Source: Chryseobacterium sp. FH2 (GTDB lineage: Bacteria > Bacteroidota > Bacteroidia > Flavobacteriales > Weeksellaceae). Taken from it: DNA of 64,000 bases. The number at the start of each line of letters is the position of its first letter. The first letter of the stretch is position 1. Below are positions 17,308-25,825 of this stretch, piece by piece. The stretch lies in NCBI RefSeq assembly GCF_001045455.1, contig NZ_LFNE01000006.1:62001-126000 (forward strand). The letters run 5' to 3'. The position numbers were made by a program, and so were the translations under genes. Below the pieces are notes generated by a model, which made no database searches, was not told the origin of the DNA, and worked only from the letters and a program-made list of their open reading frames with translations.

Positions 17308-17841
17308 ATGAAAACAATTTTGAAGATTCTTGGCGTAATTATTCTCTTAATTATTGCTTACGTTGTGATTGCAATGCTGGTTTTCGGTAAAGATTATCAT
17401 TATGAAAAATCAATGGTAATCAATGCTCCTAAAGAAAAAGTTTGGCAGCAGATAAGCTCAATGAAAGCTTTTAACCAATGGAACCCCTGGATGAAACTAG
17501 ATAAAACGATGAAAATTACCTATACCGGAAATTCAGGAGAAGTAGGTGATAAATATTGTTGGGATAGCAAAAATAATGATGCAGGAGCTGGCTGTCAGGA
17601 AATTAAAGAATTAATTTTAAATGAAAAGCAAAAAACAGAAATGATCTTTATAAAACCTTTTGAAGGACAGGCAACTTCTGAAATCGTTTTGTCTCCTGAA
17701 GGAAATTCTACAAAAGTAACCTGGACTATGGATACCGAGCAAGATGCTATGATGAAAATAATGAGGCCAATGATGGATTTCCAAATGGGAAAATCGTACG
17801 AAGAAGGTCTTAATAATCTGAAAACACTGGTTGAAAAATAA
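17308..17841 (+). CDS. Membrane-anchored SRPBCC (polyketide-cyclase-like) protein
   Basis: The 177-residue protein begins with one hydrophobic helix (ILGVIILLIIAYVVIAMLVF), followed by a START-like helix-grip domain: MVINAPKEKVWQQISSMKAFNQWNPWMKLD, a strand series, and a final helix QMGKSYEEGLNNLKTLVEK. The HYEKSMVINAP opening is common in Bacteroidota SRPBCC proteins. The ligand is unknown. The anchor suggests that the domain sits at the membrane. A terminator follows. Confidence 0.85.
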   Translation: MKTILKILGVIILLIIAYVVIAMLVFGKDYHYEKSMVINAPKEKVWQQISSMKAFNQWNPWMKLDKTMKITYTGNSGEVGDKYCWDSKNNDAGAGCQEIKELILNEKQKTEMIFIKPFEGQATSEIVLSPEGNSTKVTWTMDTEQDAMMKIMRPMMDFQMGKSYEEGLNNLKTLVEK

Positions 17842-17844
17842 AAT

Positions 17845-17877
17845 AAAAGCCTTGTAAATTTTACAGGGCTTTTTTAT
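17845..17877 (+). terminator. Terminator after the SRPBCC gene
   Basis: AAAGCCTTGTAAA pairs with TTTACAGGGCTTT (one G-T pair), then a T run. Confidence 0.75.
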
Positions 17878-17985
17878 TAAAGTCCTTTTTACCTGTTTCA
17901 TTAAAAAGCATTTTGGACAATTATTTTATATTGAGTCGGATGAAAATTATTTAAAAAATATTATCTTTATGTAAAGATTCGATTT

Positions 17986-18435
17986 ATGGAGAAGATTGTA
18001 TTTGAAAAAAATGGGATAAGAAATTATGTAAAAGCAGTGATCGCAGAAAAGATCAGGAAGCTGAAAAATTTTATCGAATTTACACTGGAAGCAAGCCGTG
18101 ACATCAAAAAAACTCCCAAATATGATAGCATGAGAGAAGAAATGCAGGAGGAAATTTATCAGATGCAGAGACAACTTGCCGCACTGAATGATTTGAATAA
18201 AAATATGGCAAAAGTTTTAAATAACTCAACCGAAAGAATTCAGCTGGGCTCTTTGGTAATCACTAATAAAGCCCGTTTTTACATTTCTGTTTCTTTGGGT
18301 GAGTTCTTTTATGAAGGCGACAGATTTTATGCTATTTCCCCTGAAAGCCCTATGGCTAAAAAGATGATAGGTATGAAAGCGGGTGATGATTTTACATTGA
18401 ATAAAATTCATCAGGAAATTGTGGAAGTATTATAA
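17986..18435 (+). CDS. GreA/GreB-like elongation factor homologue
   Basis: The 149-residue protein has a predicted N-terminal coiled coil (residues about 40-80: SMREEMQEEIYQMQRQLAALNDL) and a C-terminal FKBP-like Gre domain recognised by IQLGSLVITNKARFYISVSLG and YAISPESPMAKKMIGMKAGDDFTL, close to the SPiGrALlGk-type block of GreA. Known Gre factors stimulate RNA polymerase transcript cleavage through acidic residues at the coiled-coil tip. Here the coiled coil is divergent, so the cleavage function is uncertain; a non-cleaving Gre-like factor is equally possible. Confidence 0.75.
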   Translation: MEKIVFEKNGIRNYVKAVIAEKIRKLKNFIEFTLEASRDIKKTPKYDSMREEMQEEIYQMQRQLAALNDLNKNMAKVLNNSTERIQLGSLVITNKARFYISVSLGEFFYEGDRFYAISPESPMAKKMIGMKAGDDFTLNKIHQEIVEVL

Positions 18436-18551
18436 TTATTGAATGATGAGTTGTTCCTTTCAGTTTTTAAGGAAGGAGGATTCTAAATTTTTAATATCAA
18501 AAAACTATCATTAGAAAGAATTAAACATCAACTTTTTCGTAATTTCGCTTA

Positions 18552-19067
18552 ATGAATAAAGCAGACGTTTTAAAAGAAATCATAGAGCAAAGAAGAAGTA
18601 TCTTTCCAAAAGATTACAGTGAAAAAGAGATTCCTCAGGAAATTATCGGTGAAATTCTGAATTCAGCGACATTTGCTCCCAATCATAAACGTACTAAGCC
18701 TTGGCGTTTCAAAATATTCAAAGGTGAAGAAAAAGCACAATTAGCTTCAGAAATGCAGGCTATCTACAAAGCTTCACAACCCGAACTTTTTCTGGAAAAA
18801 AAATATAATGATATTGGTTTTAAAATCAATAAAGCGGATGCTGTGGTATCTATTGTCGTTAATTTCAGTGGAATGGTTCCGGAATGGGAAGAAATTGCCG
18901 CAGTTTCGATGGCTGTACAGAATATGTATCTTACCTGTACTGCAAACGGGATTGGTTGCTATTGGAGTTCTCCGAAAATTGTTGACCATCTGAAAGATTC
19001 CTTGACAATCGAAGAAAACCAAAAATGTCTTGGCCTTTTCTATATGGGAGAAGTTAAATCAATATAA
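18552..19067 (+). CDS. Nitroreductase family protein
   Basis: The 171-residue FMN flavoprotein opens with IIEQRRSIFPKDYSEKEIP and shows ILNSATFAPNHKRTKPWRFKIF, which matches the FMN-binding RRS and APSxxNxQPWRF blocks of the nitroreductase superfamily. The second FMN block is AVQNMYLTCTANGIGCYWSS. Substrate is unknown. A near -7 box (TAATTTCG, 18540-18547) lies 4 nt upstream of the ATG, which would make the mRNA leaderless. Confidence 0.9.
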   Translation: MNKADVLKEIIEQRRSIFPKDYSEKEIPQEIIGEILNSATFAPNHKRTKPWRFKIFKGEEKAQLASEMQAIYKASQPELFLEKKYNDIGFKINKADAVVSIVVNFSGMVPEWEEIAAVSMAVQNMYLTCTANGIGCYWSSPKIVDHLKDSLTIEENQKCLGLFYMGEVKSI

Positions 19068-19150
19068 GAATCTAAATTTATTGATTGAGCAATAAAATTG
19101 GGAGTAAAGATTATCAATTATCAGACTGATAAATTGTTATATTTATTTAG

Positions 19151-19180
19151 TTGTCAGATTAGATTTTTTGTTTATCTTTG
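19151..19180 (+). promoter_or_regulatory. Consensus promoter of rpsP-rimM
   Basis: TTG at 19151-19153 is followed after exactly 19 bp by TATCTTTG at 19173-19180. Start near 19185 leaves a leader of about 44 nt before the rpsP ATG. Confidence 0.8.
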
Positions 19181-19228
19181 CACTCTTAAATATTTAACTG
19201 GGACGAGTTCCCGTAAAATTCAAACATT

Positions 19229-19792
19229 ATGTCAGTAAAAATCAGATTACAAAGACACGGTAAAAAAGGAAAACCTTTTTTCCACATCGTGGTTGCAGAT
19301 TCTAGATCAAGAAGAGATGGTAGATTCATCGAGAAACTAGGAACTTACAACCCAATTACTAATCCTGCTACTATCGATTTGAACGTTGATTCTGCTGTAA
19401 AGTGGTTAAACAACGGTGCTCAGCCAACTGATACTGCAAGAGCTATCCTTTCTTACAAAGGTGCACTTTACAAAAAACACTTACAAGGTGGTGTTGCTAA
19501 AGGAGCTTTTGATGAGGCTGAAGCTGAAAAAAGATTCAATGCATGGGTAGAGGCTAAAGATTCAAAAGTACAAGGTAAAGTAGAAGGTTTATCTAAAGCT
19601 CAAGCTGACGCTAAGAAAGCTGCTTTAGAAGCTGAAGCTAAAGTAAATGAAGCTAGAGTTGCTGCTGCTGCACAAGCTGACGCAGATGCTAAAGCTGCTG
19701 AAGAAGCTGCTAACGCACCTGCTGAGGAAGTTGCTGAAGCTACAGAAGGTGAAGCTCCTGCTGCTGAAACTGAAGAAAACACTGAGGCTTAA
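19229..19792 (+). CDS. rpsP: 30S ribosomal protein S16 with long Ala/Glu-rich tail
   Basis: The first 80 residues are canonical S16 (VKIRLQRHGKKGKPFFHIVVADSRSRRDGRFIEKLGTYNP, then AQPTDTARAIL). The protein is 187 residues, about twice the usual bacterial 80-90. The extra C-terminus from about residue 115 is almost entirely Ala, Glu, Lys and Asp, first a charged helix (AKVNEARVAAAAQADADAKA) and then an acidic end (EATEGEAPAAETEENTEA). Extended S16 tails are seen in Bacteroidota; the function is unknown. rimM follows after 14 bp. Confidence 0.97.
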   Translation: MSVKIRLQRHGKKGKPFFHIVVADSRSRRDGRFIEKLGTYNPITNPATIDLNVDSAVKWLNNGAQPTDTARAILSYKGALYKKHLQGGVAKGAFDEAEAEKRFNAWVEAKDSKVQGKVEGLSKAQADAKKAALEAEAKVNEARVAAAAQADADAKAAEEAANAPAEEVAEATEGEAPAAETEENTEA

Positions 19793-19806
19793 TAAAACAA
19801 ATCTGT

Positions 19807-20349
19807 ATGCGTAAAGAAGATTGCTATTTATTAGGAAAAATCACACGCAGACATGGCCTTGCGGGAAATGTTATCCTTAAATTGGATACAGATCAACCCG
19901 AGCTTTATAATAAACTGGAATCAATATTCGTTGAAATCAACGGGTTATTGGTTCCTTTTTTTATTGCAAAATCATCTTGGAGCAAATTAGATGCTCTGAA
20001 CATTGCTTTTAAAAACTCTTCGGAGGCATTAGTAGATCAATCTTTAGGTAAAAATGTATATTTACCGCTTGCTACTTTACCGAAATTATCTGGAAAACAA
20101 TTCTATTATCACGAAATCATAGGGTATAATATTTTTGATGAAAATGATAATGACTGCGGCGTTATAAGATCGGTAAACGATCAGACGGCCCAGGTTTATT
20201 TTATTACTAATCTTGACGGAAAAGAGGTTGTTATTCCCATGATCAAAGACTGGATTATTGAAGTAGACAGAGAAGAAAGAGTTATCAAAATGCAACTTCC
20301 GGAAGGCCTTATTGATGTCTTTTTAGTTCCTTCTAAAAAAGACGAATAA
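19807..20349 (+). CDS. rimM: 16S rRNA processing protein RimM
   Basis: RimM assists maturation of the 30S subunit head and binds S19. The 180-residue protein shows the N-terminal LGKITRRHGLAGNVILKLDTD block and the C-terminal PRC-barrel domain (YYHEIIGYNIFDENDNDCGVI to VVIPMIKDWIIEVDREERVIKMQLPEGLIDVF). It directly follows rpsP, as in most bacteria. The usual next gene, trmD, is missing here: a minus-strand regulator follows instead. Confidence 0.95.
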   Translation: MRKEDCYLLGKITRRHGLAGNVILKLDTDQPELYNKLESIFVEINGLLVPFFIAKSSWSKLDALNIAFKNSSEALVDQSLGKNVYLPLATLPKLSGKQFYYHEIIGYNIFDENDNDCGVIRSVNDQTAQVYFITNLDGKEVVIPMIKDWIIEVDREERVIKMQLPEGLIDVFLVPSKKDE

Positions 20350-20379
20350 TAAAGGCTAAAATTTGTTTTTTTGTTTTTT

Positions 20380-21306
20380 TTAAAGCGTTTCCTTTACATT
20401 TTCAATCTGTTTGTACATTTTATTAAAGAAAATTTTTCTTTCTCGGTTTCCTGATGTGTTCAATGATTTTGAATTCTTAATTTGATGTTCAAAATAGCTC
20501 AGAGAATCCTGACAAGTCATCTCATCATTTGTCATCATATATCCAAACATACTGAAAGGGATAAAAAATGAATTTTGGTATTCATTTTTAAATAAAATAC
20601 TATTATTTAAAATGACCAAATCATTTACAAATATCTGGAAATTAGGCTTTTCCAAAGTTTTATTTTCTAAATCTTTTAATAATTCCTTTAAGTTTTCCAA
20701 AATTAAATCAGCATCATTTCTTTTTAATAATCCTATTTCAAAGTAAAAATTTATTTGTCTTAAAGCACTTAAAATTGTGGTATCATTCCAGATTTCCGTA
20801 ACGTTTTGTTTTTCATATAATTGAACAAGCATATCATTCTTCGGAGAGTGATATGCTAAATTAAATTCATGAAACGGGCTTAAAAATTTATCCTGGTTCA
20901 ATAAATTCATCCAGACATAAAATTTGAAGCGTGACAAAATAGAATCTGAAATGGTATAAAAGAATGGAATATCCTTAGCTGAATAAAATACTTGAGAATG
21001 AGTAATATCCTGAAAAACATTTAAAATTTTCAATGAACTTTCAAAATAGCTCAAAAGATCTTTTGTTGTTCTTACGGGTTGTGTCCTTTTTACGACCAAT
21101 TGATTTTCTGTTCCTAAAAATTGGTCTAAGGAAATTTGATAGTATTTTGCCAGCTCCAATGCTTCTTCAAAACTGAATTTTGCTTTTAGAGAGGTTCTTC
21201 TGTGAGCGGCATCATAGCTGATATTGAGAATATTGGCAATCTCATCATTTAATGATTTAACACCGATTTTTCTGCGGATTTCTTTAAGCAAAGCTTCCTG
21301 ATACAT
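20380..21306 (-). CDS. Helix-turn-helix regulator, uncharacterised
   Basis: The first 65 residues form an XRE-type helix-turn-helix (LNDEIANILNISYDAAHRRTSLKAKFSFEEALELAKYYQISLDQFLG). The remaining 240 residues are a predicted helical, Lys/Asn/Phe-rich domain with no recognised family; similar regulators with this layout occur in Bacteroidota. No membrane segment is seen. A TACATTTG box at 21329-21322 on this strand lies 15 nt upstream of the start. The gene is divergent from a lipoprotein gene, which makes that gene a possible target. Confidence 0.7.
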   Translation of the reverse strand: MYQEALLKEIRRKIGVKSLNDEIANILNISYDAAHRRTSLKAKFSFEEALELAKYYQISLDQFLGTENQLVVKRTQPVRTTKDLLSYFESSLKILNVFQDITHSQVFYSAKDIPFFYTISDSILSRFKFYVWMNLLNQDKFLSPFHEFNLAYHSPKNDMLVQLYEKQNVTEIWNDTTILSALRQINFYFEIGLLKRNDADLILENLKELLKDLENKTLEKPNFQIFVNDLVILNNSILFKNEYQNSFFIPFSMFGYMMTNDEMTCQDSLSYFEHQIKNSKSLNTSGNRERKIFFNKMYKQIENVKETL

Positions 21307-21412
21307 GTTTTGTGATTTTCACAAATGTACTCATTTATTTTAATTTTTTTTCGCATTCACTTTTGTGTTTTTTGCAAATAATTTTGAATCATAAATTTTA
21401 AAATAATGAATT

Positions 21413-21967
21413 ATGAGAAAAATATTTTTTTGCCTATGTTGTATTTTAACGATGATTAATTGTGCTGGTTTTAGAAATGTTAAAAACAATAATGAAGGAT
21501 TAAACATAAATAATTTAGGATCTATAGACGGAAATTACGATAATTATCCTATTGAGGGCCAGTCGGTTTACATTAATAGTCTTGCTGATGTTTTTGACAG
21601 AAATACGAATATGTTCGTTTTTAAGAGTAAGTATGATATAAGAGCTGTAAATCTGAAGCTGAAAATTATTAATGAAAAAAAACTAAATGTAAAAATTTAT
21701 AAAAAAGAAAAATTATTATTTGATAAAGATTTGAGCGTAAAACTTAAAAATGACGGTTTTTTATATTTAAAAGAGAAAAGGTTTATGATAGAAGCAATTC
21801 CCTTAGTTTTTGGCGGATGGAATTTTCAGAAATCTCGTTTTACTGTTGATAAAGATAATAATCTTCATGTTCAAACCAACTACTTTTTCTGTAATGGAAT
21901 GTTTTTAATAATGAATGATTGGAAAACATTTCATTATAATTTAATATTTAAAAGATTGCAACCATGA
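21413..21967 (+). CDS. Putative lipoprotein of unknown function
   Basis: The 184-residue protein has a hydrophobic start (IFFCLCCILTMINC) with Cys17 as a possible lipidation site. The mature part is Lys/Asn-rich and beta-rich, with a conserved-looking FVFGGWNF-type segment (PLVFGGWNFQKSRFTVD) followed by a final NDWKTFHYNLIF strand. No domain is recognised. It overlaps the next gene by 4 bp (ATGA), so both are translationally coupled. A TAATTTTG box at 21379-21386 is the likely promoter, shared in a divergent region with the helix-turn-helix gene. Confidence 0.65.
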   Translation: MRKIFFCLCCILTMINCAGFRNVKNNNEGLNINNLGSIDGNYDNYPIEGQSVYINSLADVFDRNTNMFVFKSKYDIRAVNLKLKIINEKKLNVKIYKKEKLLFDKDLSVKLKNDGFLYLKEKRFMIEAIPLVFGGWNFQKSRFTVDKDNNLHVQTNYFFCNGMFLIMNDWKTFHYNLIFKRLQP

Positions 21968-22563
21968 AAGCTATACCATATTTATTAGTCGCCACGAGGT
22001 TTATTTTTGCGCCGATTATTCTTTCTTTAGCTTATTTCAAAGGTGAAGAATCACGGTTTTTAATTCTGATATTGATGTATATAGGATTATTCACAGATAT
22101 TTTTGATGGAATTATTGCTCGAAAGGCTGGAGGTTCCTCAGAAAAATTAAGAAGATTAGACAGTCAGACGGATTTGGTTTTCTGGCTTTCATTAGGTTTT
22201 GCTTCTTACCTTTTAAACCCTGAGTTAATAAAAGATGAATGGGAAGGAATTCTTTTAATTTTCGTAATGGAAGCACTTTGCTATATTGTCAGTATTTGGA
22301 AATTTGGTAAAGAAACCTGTACGCATGCTTTTCTGGCGAAAATGTGGGGGCTAAGTTTACTGATTGCTTTTACGTATCTGATAGGATTTCAGGAAGCAGG
22401 CTGGGCATTTTATCTTGCTGTGGGATTAGGGTTTATTTCTCACATCGATGTTATCCTGATTGTTTTACTTCTTCCAAAATGGCAATTTGATGTCCCAAGC
22501 TGTTATCATGCATGGAAAATAAGAAACGGAAAACGTCATAAAAAATCAATATTCTTTAATTAA
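21964..22563 (+). CDS. CDP-alcohol phosphatidyltransferase family membrane protein
   Basis: The 199-residue protein has about six hydrophobic segments. The metal and CDP-lipid binding motif DGxxARx8Gx3Dx3D is present as DGIIAR... D... D at about residues 46-68, but the conserved Gly is replaced by Leu (EKLRRLDSQTD). All three Asp residues are kept. The family transfers a CDP-bound diacylglycerol or sugar alcohol to an acceptor (phosphatidylglycerophosphate synthase and relatives). The acceptor here is unknown. It is coupled by overlap to the lipoprotein gene. Confidence 0.85.
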   Translation: MKAIPYLLVATRFIFAPIILSLAYFKGEESRFLILILMYIGLFTDIFDGIIARKAGGSSEKLRRLDSQTDLVFWLSLGFASYLLNPELIKDEWEGILLIFVMEALCYIVSIWKFGKETCTHAFLAKMWGLSLLIAFTYLIGFQEAGWAFYLAVGLGFISHIDVILIVLLLPKWQFDVPSCYHAWKIRNGKRHKKSIFFN

Positions 22564-22620
22564 ATGATATTTTAAGCATAGTTTTTAGTTAAATAATTGA
22601 TAAATGATTTTGTAAAAAGG

Positions 22621-22651
22621 CAGCGTAATCATCAAATTGCGCTGTTTTTTT
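22621..22651 (+). terminator. Weak hairpin with T run before asnS
   Basis: CAGCG (22621-22625) pairs with CGCTG (22640-22644), then seven T, directly followed by the asnS -7 box. Confidence 0.45.
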
Positions 22652-22652
22652 G

Positions 22653-22660
22653 TAACTTTG
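22653..22660 (+). promoter_or_regulatory. -7 box TAACTTTG of asnS
   Basis: The match to TAnnTTTG lies 38 nt upstream of ATG 22699; no clear -33 box is seen. It places the transcription start downstream of the longer in-frame extension, so it decides the asnS start. Confidence 0.6.
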
Positions 22661-22698
22661 CAGACATTAATTTTTATACGAAAATTTATAATCAACAA

Positions 22699-24147
22699 AT
22701 GAAAAAGCAGACAATTAAGGAAATCCTACAGGATTACAAGAAAGTATTACATCATGATATTACGGTTTACGGTTGGGTAAGAACATTCCGTGCAAATCGC
22801 TTTATAGCACTAAATGATGGTTCTACGATTAATAATTTGCAGATAGTTGTTGATTTCGAAAATTTCGACGAAGAAATTATTAGTAAAATCAGTACGGCAG
22901 CATCTTTAAAGATTGTTGGTGAAGTTGTAGAAAGCCAGGGAGCGGGACAAAGTGTTGAAATTGTAGCTAAAAAAATTACAATTCTAGGAGATAACTTTAC
23001 AGAAGAAAGGGATAAAACAATTCTTCAGCCTAAAAAACACTCATTGGAAACTCTGAGAGACCAGGCACATTTGAGATTCAGGACCAATTTATTTGGAGCT
23101 GTTTTCAGAGTACGTCATGCGGTGAGTTTTGCAGTACATTCTTTCTTTAACCAAAATCAGTTCTTTTATATCAACACACCGGTAATCACGGGAGCTGATG
23201 CAGAAGGAGCGGGAGAAATGTTTGGCGTGACAAATTTTGATCTGAACAATATTCCAAGAGATGAGCAGGGAGATATTGATTTTGCACAGGATTTCTTTGG
23301 TAAAAAGACAAATTTAACGGTTTCCGGACAGCTTGAAGGTGAGACTGCAGCAATGGGGTTGGGAAGAATATATACTTTCGGACCTACTTTCCGTGCCGAA
23401 AACTCAAATACAACACGTCACTTGGCGGAATTCTGGATGATAGAACCGGAAGTTGCTTTCAATAATCTTGAAGACAACATCGATTTGGCAGAAGATTTCC
23501 TGAAATATGTAATTCAGTATGTTTTGGATAACTGTAAAGATGATTTGGACTTCTTAGATAAACGTTTTGCGGAAGAACAGAAAGGAAAAGCTGAAAAAGA
23601 CAGAGCAAAAGAAGGACTTATCGAAAAGCTTCAGAATGTTATTGCTAAACGTTTTAAGCGTGTAAGCTATACAGAAGCAATTGAGATCTTAATGAACTCA
23701 AAAGAAAATAAAAAAGGAAAATTCCAGTATCCGGTTGAAAGCTGGGGAACTGATCTTCAGTCTGAACATGAAAGATATTTGGTTGAAAAGCATTTTGAAA
23801 GCCCGGTAGTTTTATTTGATTATCCGAAGGAAATCAAAGCATTCTATATGAAACTGAATGACGATGACAAAACTGTTGCTGCCATGGATGTGCTTTTCCC
23901 GGGAATCGGAGAAATCATCGGAGGTTCTGAAAGAGAAGCAAGATTGGATGTTTTAAAACAAAAAATGGCAGACATGCATGTTGATGAGCATGAACTTTGG
24001 TGGTATCTTGATACGAGAAAGTTTGGTTCTGTACCACATGCAGGATTTGGATTAGGATTGGAGAGGCTGGTGCTTTTCGTAACAGGAATGACCAATATCA
24101 GAGATGTGATTCCTTTCCCGAGAACACCGAAAAATGCAGAGTTTTAG
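22699..24147 (+). CDS. asnS: Asparaginyl-tRNA synthetase
   Basis: This class II enzyme charges tRNA-Asn. Residues 15-110 form the OB-fold anticodon domain ([20 protein letters not shown]). Motif 2 is [21 protein letters not shown] and motif 3 is [27 protein letters not shown]. The TGM and RDVIPFPR end favours asparagine over aspartate enzymes. Length from ATG 22699 is 482 residues, close to normal (about 470). The upstream frame up to 22597 contains the promoter and terminator and is not protein-like. A strong terminator follows. Confidence 0.97.
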   Translation: MKKQTIKEILQDYKKVLHHDITVYGWVRTFRANRFIALNDGSTINNLQIVVDFENFDEEIISKISTAASLKIVGEVVESQGAGQSVEIVAKKITILGDNFTEERDKTILQPKKHSLETLRDQAHLRFRTNLFGAVFRVRHAVSFAVHSFFNQNQFFYINTPVITGADAEGAGEMFGVTNFDLNNIPRDEQGDIDFAQDFFGKKTNLTVSGQLEGETAAMGLGRIYTFGPTFRAENSNTTRHLAEFWMIEPEVAFNNLEDNIDLAEDFLKYVIQYVLDNCKDDLDFLDKRFAEEQKGKAEKDRAKEGLIEKLQNVIAKRFKRVSYTEAIEILMNSKENKKGKFQYPVESWGTDLQSEHERYLVEKHFESPVVLFDYPKEIKAFYMKLNDDDKTVAAMDVLFPGIGEIIGGSEREARLDVLKQKMADMHVDEHELWWYLDTRKFGSVPHAGFGLGLERLVLFVTGMTNIRDVIPFPRTPKNAEF

Positions 24148-24153
24148 ACAATA

Positions 24154-24185
24154 AAAAAGCCTTAAAGTAATATTTAAGGCTTTTT
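24154..24185 (+). terminator. Terminator of asnS
   Basis: AAAAAGCCTTAAA and TTTAAGGCTTTTT form a perfect 13-bp stem with T-rich 3' side. Confidence 0.85.
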
Positions 24186-24304
24186 GTTTATTTAAATAGT
24201 TTATTATGTACCACAAGTACTGCAAAAATCGTGCTAAAAGCTGTTTTGTATCAAAAAAATCATTAAATTCGTAGAATATGTTATGTTAAAACACAAAAAG
24301 GAAT

Positions 24305-25768
24305 ATGCTTAAACAACATTTACAACTCAAATTAGGACAGAAGTTGGCTCCCCAGCAAATTCAATTGATGAAGCTAATCCAGCTTCACACTTTGGAATTT
24401 GAAGAGGAATTGGAAAGAGAGTTAGAAGAAAATCCTGCTTTGGAAATCGCTAAAGAAGAATCTAAGGAGGATGATTATTCTTCTTTGGAAGATTCTTATG
24501 AAAATGAAGGCACAGAAAGCATTGAGACTGATTTTGATGTAAACGAGTATCTTTACGACGACGAACCTACCTATAAAACCGCATCCAGCAACTATTCTCC
24601 GGATGATGAAGAATTTGACAATGAAAGCCTGCTGACGGAAGGACAGTCTCTTTATGATTATCTTTTGGAGCAGATTCACCTTGTGAATATCAATCCGGAA
24701 GACGTGAAAATCGCAGAATATATCATTGGAAATCTTGATACAGACGGATATTTAAGAAGAGAAATCAAGTCTATTGTTGATGATTTGGCGTTTTCTCAGG
24801 GAATTTATACTACAAAAGAAAAAGTAGATGATATTCTGGAAAACTATATTCAGAAACTTGATCCACCCGGAGTAGGGGCAAGAGGGCTTCAGGAATGTCT
24901 TCTTTTACAGATTGAAAAAAAGGTCAGTTCTGATAAAGCAGTTTCGTTGGCTGCCAATATTCTGAGACATCAGTTTGATGCCTTGACGAATAAGCATTAC
25001 AACAAAATCATTCAGAAATATGATATTGAAGAAGAAGATCTTAAAGATGCTTTAGATGAAATATCGAAACTATCTCCAAAAGTAGGCGGAAATTTTGATA
25101 CACAGACGATTACAATTAATCAGGAAATTATTCCTGATTTTGTGATTCAGGTAAAAGACGGGATGGTAATTCCTATGCTTAACAGCAAAAATGCACCTAC
25201 TTTAAGAGTTTCAGAAGAATACAAAGATATTCTGACAACTTATTCTCACGATAAAAATTCGTCTGAGCATAAACAGGCTGCTTTATTTATTAAACAAAAG
25301 CTTGATGCTGCAAAATGGTATATAGATGCTATTAATCAGCGCCAGAATACTTTATTGCAAACGATTACGGCTATTGTAAAATTTCAGAAAGATTATTTTA
25401 TTACAGGAGATGAAAAATCCCTGCGGCCAATGATTTTGAAAGATATTGCAGATATTACAGGTTTTGATATTTCTACTATTTCTAGGGTGGTAAAAAGTAA
25501 ATATGCCGATACTTCAAACGGTATCATATATCTTAAAGATTTATTCTCTGACAGTCTTACAAATGATGATGGAGAGGAAGTTTCTACAAAAGAAATTAAA
25601 AATCATCTTCAGGAAGTTATCAGTAAAGAAAATAAGAGAAAACCACTTACAGATGATGCTTTGGTAGTGATCCTGAAAGAGCAAGGATATAATATTGCAA
25701 GGAGAACAATTGCCAAATATAGAGAACAGCTTAATATTCCTGTAGCGAGATTAAGAAAAGAACTTTAA
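24305..25768 (+). CDS. rpoN: RNA polymerase sigma-54 factor
   Basis: RpoN directs polymerase to -24/-12 promoters and needs activator ATPases. The 487-residue protein shows region I, a Gln/Leu-rich helix (LGQKLAPQQIQLMKLIQL), then an acidic region II, the core-binding domain (QECLLLQIEKK...), the helix-turn-helix (DIADITGFDISTISRVVKSKY) and the RpoN box ARRTIAKYRE at about residues 465-474. All domains are intact. No activator gene is adjacent. A two-way terminator separates it from the convergent acyl-CoA synthetase. Confidence 0.97.
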   Translation: MLKQHLQLKLGQKLAPQQIQLMKLIQLHTLEFEEELERELEENPALEIAKEESKEDDYSSLEDSYENEGTESIETDFDVNEYLYDDEPTYKTASSNYSPDDEEFDNESLLTEGQSLYDYLLEQIHLVNINPEDVKIAEYIIGNLDTDGYLRREIKSIVDDLAFSQGIYTTKEKVDDILENYIQKLDPPGVGARGLQECLLLQIEKKVSSDKAVSLAANILRHQFDALTNKHYNKIIQKYDIEEEDLKDALDEISKLSPKVGGNFDTQTITINQEIIPDFVIQVKDGMVIPMLNSKNAPTLRVSEEYKDILTTYSHDKNSSEHKQAALFIKQKLDAAKWYIDAINQRQNTLLQTITAIVKFQKDYFITGDEKSLRPMILKDIADITGFDISTISRVVKSKYADTSNGIIYLKDLFSDSLTNDDGEEVSTKEIKNHLQEVISKENKRKPLTDDALVVILKEQGYNIARRTIAKYREQLNIPVARLRKEL

Positions 25769-25771
25769 AAT

Positions 25772-25803
25772 AAAAAAGCATTTCACTTTTGAAATGCTTT
25801 TTT
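25772..25803. terminator. Bidirectional terminator between rpoN and the acyl-CoA synthetase gene
   Basis: AAAAAAGCATTTCA (25772-25785) and TGAAATGCTTTTTT (25790-25803) are perfectly complementary. Confidence 0.85.
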
Positions 25804-25825
25804 ATTATATGTTGTAAAATTAATT

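Noticed and set aside
19600..19782. Ala/Ser-rich minus-strand frame
   Set aside because: It is antisense to the low-complexity tail of rpsP.
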